A DNA stretch of 6,521 bases, from NCBI GenBank assembly GCA_963169595.1, contig CAUJFM010000156.1, forward strand, positions 1 to 6,521, in the 5' to 3' direction. This document shows, piece by piece, positions 1 to 5,167 of the stretch. The first letter of the stretch is position 1; the number at the start of each line of letters is the position of its first letter. The notes below the pieces were generated by a model, which was given only the letters and a program-made list of their open reading frames with translations, ran no database searches and was not told the origin of the DNA. The stretch is from Bacteroidota bacterium. Lineage in GTDB: Bacteria > Bacteroidota > Bacteroidia > Flavobacteriales_F > PHOS-HE28. The position numbers and the translations under genes were made by a program.

Positions 1-492
1 CAGGTGAGCGCATGCTGCTACGTTAGCAGGTCACGCCCCCCCCTCGTCGTTTCGCACAACACCCCTAGGTCCGTCACGCCGGAATTGCGCGGGGAGGGCC
101 AGTGGGCCGAGCAATATCCGGCGTCTCTCCAATGCCCTTCGGTATGGCCTTGGGAGCAACGCCGGGTCTACTCCAGCGCCGTCCCTCCACCAACGCACTT
201 TTCACAGGCGCACCCACGTCTTTTTCACGTCCTGCGCTCCACGCTGCACACATCACACCGATGGCGATCGCCCCGCCCAGCACAGTTCACACCCCGCAGG
301 TCCGATACCTGTTAGGACCGGTCCTCCCGGACCGCAACCCTTAACCCTTTGCTCCGGTGTGCATCGACCCGATAGGATCCGGTCCGAGGTATCGTACCCG
401 CGGAGGTGTGGAGCAGCTGCCGCACCCATGGGATGTGCGGCCTGCTGCCGATGCTGTCGCGGTGCGTATGTGGCGGTGGTCGCGCATGCTGG
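1..492. other. Non-coding region downstream of the two-component operon
   Basis: No convincing gene is visible here. Open frames exist on both strands over the same bases, for example minus 74-283 (GTG start, 69 aa) and plus 102-344 (GTG start, 80 aa). A hand count of the minus frame gives about 41 of 69 third positions as G or C, whereas 35 of the first 40 codons of the response regulator gene end in G or C. The stretch holds a small hairpin at 15-29 (CTGCTA, loop CGT, TAGCAG), a 12-bp palindrome AGGACCGGTCCT at 314-325, and the large inverted repeat listed separately. I see no tRNA, rRNA, tmRNA or RNase P signature and no T-run terminator. Confidence 0.55.
294..403. repeat. Large imperfect inverted repeat downstream of the operon
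   Basis: The left arm (294-325) and right arm (374-403) are complementary in blocks. From the outside inward these are CCGC/GCGG, GGT/ACC, CGATACCT/AGGTATCG, GGACCGG/CCGGTCC and TCCT/AGGA. That makes about 26 base pairs with two single mismatches (298/399 and 302/395), an asymmetric bulge (311-314 against 386) and one unpaired T at 378. The loop is about 48 nt and contains part of a competing 6-bp hairpin (319-324 with 329-334). The structure begins about 90 nt beyond the last stop codon of the operon. No U-run follows it on either strand, so it is not a textbook intrinsic terminator. It could be an mRNA 3' end structure, a small RNA, a protein-binding site or the remnant of a mobile element; the sequence does not decide between these. 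Confidence 0.55.
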
Positions 493-744
493 TCATAGGG
501 TCTCCCGGCGCAATGCGTTCACCACGGCCCGGTCACCCGGCCCACCGGCCGCTGCGGCCTCCCCGGCCATGGCCAGGAAGGCCACCAGGTACTCCACCTG
601 CCGGGCGCTGAGCGCAGCGGGTGTGGTGCGCAGATGCCGCACGATGGCGCGGTGCGCGGCGTGCCCTTCCCGGTCCGGCTGAGGCGTGGTGGCGGCGGGC
701 GCAGGCGCTGCGGCCTTGGGACGATATGGTCGGAAGGGGCTCAT
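493..744 (-). CDS. Small protein of unknown function, last gene of the two-component operon
   Basis: This 83-aa gene starts with the ATG of an ATGA overlap (741-744) with the stop codon of the response regulator, the same junction found throughout this operon, and that fixes the start. Roughly 67 of 83 codons end in G or C, in line with the neighbouring genes. The protein has a Pro/Ala-rich, probably disordered first 25 residues with several Arg and Lys. A helical central part follows (about 28-66) with the hydrophobic run VEYLVAFLAMAG, then an Arg-rich tail. The hydrophobic run is short for a transmembrane helix and is more likely an amphipathic or packing helix. There is no signal peptide, and I do not recognise a family. 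Its position suggests a role as a partner or modulator of the kinase and regulator, but that is inference only. Confidence 0.62.
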   Translation of the reverse strand: MSPFRPYRPKAAAPAPAATTPQPDREGHAAHRAIVRHLRTTPAALSARQVEYLVAFLAMAGEAAAAGGPGDRAVVNALRRETL

Positions 745-1409
745 TCCAGTTCCACCTTCACGATGCCCCAGCGGTAGGCGAAGATGACCAGGCCGGTCTT
801 GCTCTTGATGTCGAAACGCTCGAAGAGGTTCTTGCGGTGGCTCTCCACGGTGCTGGGCTTCACCTCCAGCAGCTCGGCCACCTGCTCGTAGGTGTACTCG
901 TTGGGCGAGCAGGCCAGGCGGATGAAGTCCAGCTCGCGCTCCGTGATGGACGCGAGCACCTTGGCCTGGGCGCGCTCGTAGGCGGTGCGCAGGCGCCGGT
1001 CGGGGTTGGTGACGTGCCCCTCGAAGCGCCCGTTGTCGCGCACCTGGTCCAGCGCCTCCTTGAACTCCACCAGCGACATGTGCTTCAGCAGGAAGCCGCA
1101 GGCCCCGTTGCGGATGGCGCGGATGGCGGCGCTCTCGCGGTCGTCGAAGGTGAGGGCCACGGTGCGGATGTCGGGCCGGTGGTCGTGCAGCCAGCGGATG
1201 GTGGCGTAGCCGTCCATGATGGGCATGCTCAGGTCCACGATGGCGATGTCCACATCGGTGCGGCGTTCCACCGCGCGGGTGAAGGCGAGGCCATCCTCGG
1301 CCTCCAGCACCACCTGGTAGCCCTCCAGGCGGTTCACCAGGCCCACGAGGCCGTTGCGCACCAGCGTGTGGTCATCCACCAAGGCAACACGGGTCAGGGC
1401 TTCGTTCAT
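741..1409 (-). CDS. Response regulator, NarL/LuxR (FixJ) type, REC plus HTH
   Basis: This is a cytoplasmic two-component response regulator of 222 aa, a normal full length for the NarL type. The receiver domain covers about residues 6-125. Its acidic pair is D12-D13 (LVDDH), the phospho-acceptor is D59 in IVDLSMPIMDG, the conserved Thr is T87 and the conserved Lys is K109 (FLLKHMS). After a linker, the LuxR-type helix-turn-helix spans about 154-218. It starts with the family's typical TERE motif (156-159), and the recognition helix region reads VKPSTVESHRKNL, followed by an FDIKSKTGLV segment of the kind common in Bacteroidota regulators. All key residues are present, so it should be phosphorylated and bind DNA. 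The start codon lies inside an ATGA overlap with the upstream kinase gene (1406-1409), which makes the kinase its near-certain partner. Target genes cannot be read from the window; its own operon is one candidate. Confidence 0.95.
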   Translation of the reverse strand: MNEALTRVALVDDHTLVRNGLVGLVNRLEGYQVVLEAEDGLAFTRAVERRTDVDIAIVDLSMPIMDGYATIRWLHDHRPDIRTVALTFDDRESAAIRAIRNGACGFLLKHMSLVEFKEALDQVRDNGRFEGHVTNPDRRLRTAYERAQAKVLASITERELDFIRLACSPNEYTYEQVAELLEVKPSTVESHRKNLFERFDIKSKTGLVIFAYRWGIVKVELE

Positions 1410-2164
1410 CGCTTGATGGTGAGGATGGTGCCTTGGCCGGGTTCGCTCACGATGGTGCAGGTGGCGCCGATGAGGGCGGCGCGGCGCCGGATGTTGGCGA
1501 GGCCCTGGCCTTCGGCGCCGACGGTGGTGTTGAAGCCGCTGCCGTTGTCGGTGATGGTGAGCCGCAGGTGCTCGCCGTTGAGCAGGGCCACGGTGATGCG
1601 GCTGGCGCGCGCATGCTTCAGCGCGTTGTTCATGGCCTCCTGGAAGATGCGGAAGAGCACCACGTGCTCATCGGGACTCACCTGGATGAGCGCATCGGTG
1701 GTGGTGAACTGCACGCTGCGGTGGCCGGGGCGGTCCAGCTGTTCGCACTCGGCGCGCAGCAGGGCCTGCAGCGGCTTGCTGCGCAGGTGGTCGGTGTTGA
1801 GGCTGGCGCTGAGGCGGCGGATCTCCTTCACGGCGCGGCCCAGCGAATCGGCCATGCGGGGCGTCACGTCGCTGTTGCCGGAGCGCTCGCGCAGCAGCTG
1901 CAGGTCCAGGCCGATGGAGGTGAGCAGCTGGCCCACATTGTCGTGCAGCTCCTCGCCCACCTTCTGCAGCGTCTGGGCCTCCGCTTCGCGTTCCACCTGG
2001 CGGATCTCGGCGGCGTGGCTGTTGGCCAGCTCGGCGAGCTCCGCACGGTGGCGGATGCGGCGCTGATGCACCACGATGAGCAGGAGGATGACGGTGCCCA
2101 TCACCAGCAGCAGGATGAGCGCGGTGATGATGATGACAGTGGCGATCTCGGTGTTGTCGATCAT
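1406..2164 (-). CDS. Sensor histidine kinase, HisKA_3 / NarX-like, without a sensor domain
   Basis: This is a membrane-anchored histidine kinase of 252 aa, short for the family. One transmembrane helix fills residues about 8-33, followed by a basic stop-transfer (HQRRIRHR) and a charged coiled coil (about 38-70). The dimerisation and phospho-acceptor domain carries H74 in EELHDNVGQLL, the HisKA_3 form of the H box. The ATPase domain shows the N box around E176-H184 (FQEAMNNALKH), the G1 box D206-G210 (TDNGSGF) and the G2 box G219-N224 (GQGLANIRRR). Catalysis therefore looks intact, and the partner is the overlapping response regulator. There is no periplasmic, PAS or GAF domain, so input probably comes from another protein; the adjacent seven-helix protein is the obvious candidate. 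The ATG at 2164 is chosen because it forms an ATGA overlap with the upstream stop and places the helix at the N terminus. The frame stays open further upstream, but that is only the shadow of the membrane gene. Confidence 0.93.
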   Translation of the reverse strand: MIDNTEIATVIIITALILLLVMGTVILLLIVVHQRRIRHRAELAELANSHAAEIRQVEREAEAQTLQKVGEELHDNVGQLLTSIGLDLQLLRERSGNSDVTPRMADSLGRAVKEIRRLSASLNTDHLRSKPLQALLRAECEQLDRPGHRSVQFTTTDALIQVSPDEHVVLFRIFQEAMNNALKHARASRITVALLNGEHLRLTITDNGSGFNTTVGAEGQGLANIRRRAALIGATCTIVSEPGQGTILTIKR

Positions 2165-2901
2165 GCGGCCGGTTGTGGTGTGGGACGTGCCCGCAGGCAG
2201 GTGATGCCCATGAGCACGAACTTGATGACGGCGAGGATGCGCAGGAACCAGAAGAGCTGGTCGGCGAGGGCGAGGTCCACGCGGAAGAAGTAGTTGGCCG
2301 AGCCGATGATGGGTGCCGAACCGCCGAAGAAGAGCAGCACGGAGAGGCAGAGCCAGAAGGGGGGGTACTGCGACAAGGGTCCGCGGTGCTCGTTCACGAT
2401 GGCCCAGAGCAGGAGCAGGTAGAACGTCACGTGGAACACGGTGGCGAGCAGGAAGGCGTAGATGACGAACTGCGGGCGCGCACCGACGTGCCACATCTCC
2501 ACCGCCCAGAACACGGTGAAGCCGCCGATGAGCCAGGGCGAGCGGGCGGTGCGGCCCTGGGGCCACAAGGACACCAGGCGCAGCAGCAGCACGAACTCCA
2601 GCAGGATGAAGACATTGAAGACGGCCACGTTCACGATGCCGGCCAGGCTGGTGACGATGCCGATGAACTCGGTGCCGCTGCAGATGAGCACCCACACGAA
2701 CAGCAGCCGCTGCAGCGGTTCCCTGCCCCCCCGCAGCGTGAGGGCGCAGGTGCTCGCGAACAGCGCGGCCAGTCCGATGAGGGGGAGGTGCAGAATGGCG
2801 TGGAGGGTTATGGGGTGTGTTCCAAAGGTGCACCGTTCATTGCGGCACCAGCTGGTAGGAGGCGCATTTCGGCGGGCATGAGGAACCGAGATCGGCGCCA
2901 T
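2161..2901 (-). CDS. Seven-helix integral membrane protein, unknown function; start or frame uncertain
   Basis: This strongly hydrophobic protein has about seven predicted transmembrane segments. In order they include HAILHLPLIGLAALFAS, LLFVWVLICSGTEFIGIV, VFNVFILLEFVLLLRLV, WLIGGFTVFWAVEMW, FVIYAFLLATVFHVTFYLLL, FWLCLSVLLFFGG and LFWFLRILAVIKFVLMGIT. The tail is short (RARPTPQPAA). I do not recognise a named family. The first in-frame ATG is at 2901 (246 aa), but it lies 65 nt inside the lipoprotein gene and adds a polar N terminus that looks like read-through of another frame. A better start is the ATG at 2840, which forms an ATGA overlap with the lipoprotein stop like the other junctions. 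That frame hits TAA after ten codons. One extra C in the CCCC run (2812-2815) would fuse MNGAPLEHTP to the body and give 226 aa. The gene ends in an ATGA overlap with the kinase. A role as membrane sensor or kinase partner is inferred from position only. Confidence 0.8.
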   Translation of the reverse strand: MAPISVPHARRNAPPTSWCRNERCTFGTHPITLHAILHLPLIGLAALFASTCALTLRGGREPLQRLLFVWVLICSGTEFIGIVTSLAGIVNVAVFNVFILLEFVLLLRLVSLWPQGRTARSPWLIGGFTVFWAVEMWHVGARPQFVIYAFLLATVFHVTFYLLLLWAIVNEHRGPLSQYPPFWLCLSVLLFFGGSAPIIGSANYFFRVDLALADQLFWFLRILAVIKFVLMGITCLRARPTPQPAA

Positions 2902-3733
2902 GCATGCGGAAGGGTTTGCCGGGTGTGTAGCTGTTGTCCAGCAGGTCGCGGTGGCCGGTGCCTTTGTTCGGCCGCAGGCGCAGGTGCACGGCCAGGTGGT
3001 GCTGCAGCACCTTCGCACTGTCCGGCCGCGCGATGCAGGTGAACACCGCGTGCAGCGTGCTGTCGGTATAGGGGCCGCTGTTGGCGTTGTGGAGCGGCTC
3101 CAGTTCCAGCTCCCACGGCATCACGATCGCCTGGGCGTCCGTCCCATGGGCCAGCGGCAGCAGGGCACCGCGGTCGTCCGCGCGCAGCACGTTGGCAAAG
3201 TAGGTGGAGCTCCCGCCGGCCTTGTACTGCCGGTCCGTCCGCCACCGCCCCCCCGCGTGCGGCACCAGCGTTCCGCCGGCAAGCTCGAACACGCTGTCGG
3301 GCAACTGATAGGTGAAGAGGTCGGGGGTGGCCGTGCTGTCCAGCTTCAAGCGCACCAGGCCCAGCACAAAGGCGCTGTCGCGCAGGCCGTACTCGAAGCG
3401 CACGGCGCGCAGACCCTCCATGGGCGTGATCCAGGCCTCCAGGTCGCTCCAGGCGATCTCCTGCTGCGTGGCGAAGAGCGGGCTGCCATCCAGCAGGCTG
3501 TACGCCTTGTCGAAGTCCGCCCGGTAGGTCTGGAAGGCGGCGTCCGTCAGGTGCATGGAGTCGGGCGGTGCGGCGCGCAGGGCCTTGCCCAGCGGCGCCG
3601 TTGACGCCTCGGGCCGCTGTCCCCCACCACCGCAGGCCACGCACAACACCGCCAGACCCACCAACGCCAGCAACATCACCAACCAGAATTGGCTTTCCCG
3701 CTTCCCCGACCGTGTGTTCAACATGGTGCGCAT
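2837..3733 (-). CDS. Putative lipoprotein of unknown function, first gene of the operon
   Basis: The protein has 298 aa from the ATG at 3733. The N terminus has basic residues (R8, K11, R12), a hydrophobic helix (about 16-33, FWLVMLLALVGLAVL) and then CVAC-GGGG. C34 is therefore a possible lipidated cysteine, although the lipobox is weak because position -3 is Cys rather than Leu. A Gly-rich run after the Cys fits a lipoprotein tether. The remaining 260 residues look soluble and exported, with no recognised domain. The C terminus carries a paired-cysteine motif, SSCPPKC (C286 and C290), which may form a disulfide. An ATG at 3853 is in frame, but using it would bury the signal helix behind 40 unlikely residues and translate through the upstream hairpin, so it is rejected. 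The stop overlaps an ATG (ATGA, 2837-2840) leading into the seven-helix gene. Leading an operon with a kinase suggests a surface or periplasmic ligand-binding role, which is inference. Confidence 0.82.
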   Translation of the reverse strand: MRTMLNTRSGKRESQFWLVMLLALVGLAVLCVACGGGGQRPEASTAPLGKALRAAPPDSMHLTDAAFQTYRADFDKAYSLLDGSPLFATQQEIAWSDLEAWITPMEGLRAVRFEYGLRDSAFVLGLVRLKLDSTATPDLFTYQLPDSVFELAGGTLVPHAGGRWRTDRQYKAGGSSTYFANVLRADDRGALLPLAHGTDAQAIVMPWELELEPLHNANSGPYTDSTLHAVFTCIARPDSAKVLQHHLAVHLRLRPNKGTGHRDLLDNSYTPGKPFRMHGADLGSSCPPKCASYQLVPQ

Positions 3734-4014
3734 CTTCTGGCCCCAAAAGAACTTTTCTGCTCCATTGCCTTTCTCCCGGTTTTCCGGGAGGGAACGAGTT
3801 GCACAGGAAGAAAGTGTGTTGTATACGCGCACCTGCGCAATGGTCCACATCAACGCAGGAGCCTGCCTGCCGAACGCACAGGGGCCTGCCGTGCGCGGGG
3901 ACTGTCACATGGCCTTGGGAGGGACGCTGGGTCCAACCGGTGAACTTCCCCTGCGCGCCTGCGGCCTCCGGTCCTTCCATCCCCACCATCTGCGCCACCC
4001 GCCTACCGGCCGGC
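3734..4014. other. Intergenic region upstream of the lipoprotein-kinase operon
   Basis: This stretch should contain the operon's promoter, but no strong match to the Bacteroidota -33/-7 consensus (TTTG and TAnnTTTG) was found. The most AT-rich candidate on the minus strand is TATACA (3825-3820), with TTGATG (3853-3848) 22 nt upstream; this is weak. A CCGGCCGG palindrome lies at 4006-4013, just before the tandem repeat. Open frames run through the region on both strands but show no recognisable protein. Confidence 0.4.
3773..3790 (-). promoter_or_regulatory. Hairpin in the probable 5' leader of the two-component operon
   Basis: CTCCCGG (3773-3779), loop of four bases (3780-3783) and CCGGGAG (3784-3790) form a perfect 7-bp inverted repeat about 40 nt upstream of the chosen lipoprotein start. 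No T-run follows on either strand, so a terminator is unlikely. It may be an operator or a structured mRNA leader that affects stability or translation. Confidence 0.4.
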
Positions 4015-4480
4015 AGGTCTGCGGCTGCATTCCTCCCATCCCCTCTGCGCTGCATTCCTCCCGTCCCAACCATCCCCAACTCTCCGCGCCCTCCGCGCCT
4101 CCGCGTGAAGCTCTACTCCTCCCGACCCACCCATCCCCGCATCCTGCATTTTATCTGCGCCACTGCGCCTTCGCGAAGCCTCCGGGCGCCTGCGCCAGAG
4201 CGCTTCGGCGTCGGCGCGCGAAGCAAGGTCTGCGGCTGCATTCCTCCCATCCCCTCTGCGCTGCATTCCTCCCGTCCCAACCATCCCCAACTCTCCGCGC
4301 CCTCCGCGCCTCCGCGTGAAGCTCTACTCCTCCCGACCCTCCCATCCCCGCATCCTGCATTTTATCTGCGCCACTGCGCCTTCGCGAAGCCTCCGGGCGC
4401 CTGCGCCAGAGCGCTTCGGCGTCGGCGCGCGAAGCAAGGTCTGCGGCTGCATTCCTCCCAACCCCTCTGCGGCTGCATGC
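4015..4480. repeat. 211-nt tandem repeat, two full copies plus a partial third
   Basis: Copy 1 runs 4015-4225 and copy 2 runs 4226-4436. They align without gaps, and the only difference I found is A at 4129 against T at 4340. A third copy starts at 4437 (AGGTCTGCGGCTGCATTCC) and decays after about 30-45 nt with a T-to-A change and an inserted G. The period is not a multiple of three, so each copy falls in a different frame, which argues against a coding repeat. The unit is pyrimidine-rich on the plus strand. It contains a doubled CTGCATTCCTCCC, a short-period run CTCCGCGCCCTCCGCGCC leading into TCCGCGTGAAG, the palindrome CTTCGCGAAG (4169-4178), a small hairpin GGCGC-CT-GCGCC (4185-4196) and GCTTCG/CGAAGC arms (4202-4207, 4219-4224). 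The near-identity of the copies implies recent duplication or active homogenisation. Confidence 0.9.
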
Positions 4481-4518
4481 ATCCATCCCACCCATCCACG
4501 CCTCTCCCATCCGCAACC

Positions 4519-5139
4519 CTACCCCAACAACGACATCCTCCCCTGCCGCCGCTGCTCCTCCACGCGCGCCAACAGCGCAGGCCGTGCCACTTCCGCCGCG
4601 TGCGCCGCATCCCGCGCATGCACGAAGAGCAGATAGCCCTCCTGCTGCATCCTGCAGCCACGCGACACGCGCCGCACAGGACGGGTGCCCACCAGCAGGT
4701 CATCCGGGTACCCCTCCAGATCGTACGCCGGCAGGTGCAGGGCGTTCACCACCGGGCCCGGGGTGCCATCGCGGTGCATGGACACCCGCCACAGCTGCAG
4801 CCCGCATTCCACTGAGGGACGCAGGGCATCCAGCAACCCGCGATGCTCGTCCTTCTGTTCGATGCGCCGAACCTCATCCACATAGTACCAGGGCCGCGTG
4901 TAGGCCTTTGCGGGGCGCGTGCAGGTCTCCCGGTCGAAGGCCACCCGTAAGAGCAGCGGCCGCCCTTCGCGACGCCAGCGGAACATGTCGATCTCCGCCG
5001 CGTAGAGCTCCACCGGCCACACGCTCCACCCCTGCAGCCCATAGAGATCCAGCGCCCCATGGGCCAGTGCCTCGGTGCTGAAGCAGGGGATGCCGTGCTC
5101 GGGATCGGCCGTGGGCCCATGCAGGGCGTAGATGATCAT
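4519..5139 (-). CDS. Hypothetical protein downstream of the DUF418 gene
   Basis: The protein has 206 aa from the ATG at 5139. A GTG at 5160 would add seven residues, but the ATG begins a more natural MIIYALHG. It looks soluble and cytoplasmic: there is no signal peptide or transmembrane helix, and it is rich in Arg, Trp and Tyr. Visible features are WSVWPVELYAAEIDMFRWRR (about 38-57), AYTRPWYYVDEVRRIEQK (about 79-96), and a C-terminal helical, charged stretch (about 172-200, HARDAAHAAEVARPALLARV). I do not recognise a family. It begins 28 nt after the DUF418 stop on the same strand, so the two are probably co-transcribed. Its 3' end abuts the 211-nt repeat region, with no intrinsic terminator visible. 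Codon usage is GC-rich, as in its neighbours. Confidence 0.75.
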   Translation of the reverse strand: MIIYALHGPTADPEHGIPCFSTEALAHGALDLYGLQGWSVWPVELYAAEIDMFRWRREGRPLLLRVAFDRETCTRPAKAYTRPWYYVDEVRRIEQKDEHRGLLDALRPSVECGLQLWRVSMHRDGTPGPVVNALHLPAYDLEGYPDDLLVGTRPVRRVSRGCRMQQEGYLLFVHARDAAHAAEVARPALLARVEEQRRQGRMSLLG

Positions 5140-5167
5140 GGCGGGCCCTGAAGGTAGCACCGTGGGA

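Noticed and set aside
261..270. GGCGATCGCC palindrome resembling the cyanobacterial HIP1 site
   Set aside because: There is a single occurrence, which is unremarkable in GC-rich DNA, and nothing else points to a cyanobacterium.
335..350. Telomere-like GGGTTAAGGGTT on the minus strand
   Set aside because: It has only two short units and is most likely chance.
294..403. Integron attC site or intrinsic terminator
   Set aside because: I could not find matching GTTRRRY/RYYYAAC core sites at the arms, and no integrase gene is present. No U-run follows the stem on either strand.
621..2066. Plus-strand open frame of 481 codons across the regulator and kinase genes
   Set aside because: It is antisense to two clearly recognisable genes. 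Its product is low in complexity and has no family features; long shadow frames are expected at this GC content.
2165..2833. N-terminal extension of the histidine kinase frame
   Set aside because: It is His/Arg/Pro-rich and antiparallel in character to real protein. The same bases encode the seven transmembrane helices in another frame, and the ATGA overlap at 2161-2164 gives a clear kinase start.
2808..4079. Minus-strand frame of 423 codons over the lipoprotein gene
   Set aside because: Its product is an Arg/Gly/Ala-rich shadow. The lipoprotein frame has a signal sequence and balanced composition. The last ten codons of this shadow are relevant only as the possible N terminus of the seven-helix protein.
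4015..4480. CRISPR array
   Set aside because: The repeats are 211 nt, directly adjacent and have no unique spacers of 25-45 nt; no cas genes are present.
3568..4815. Plus-strand open frame of 415 codons through the repeat region
   Set aside because: It crosses the 211-nt repeat, which shifts frame with each copy, overlaps the start of the lipoprotein gene and the 206-aa gene, and encodes a Pro/Arg/Ser-rich product with no domain.
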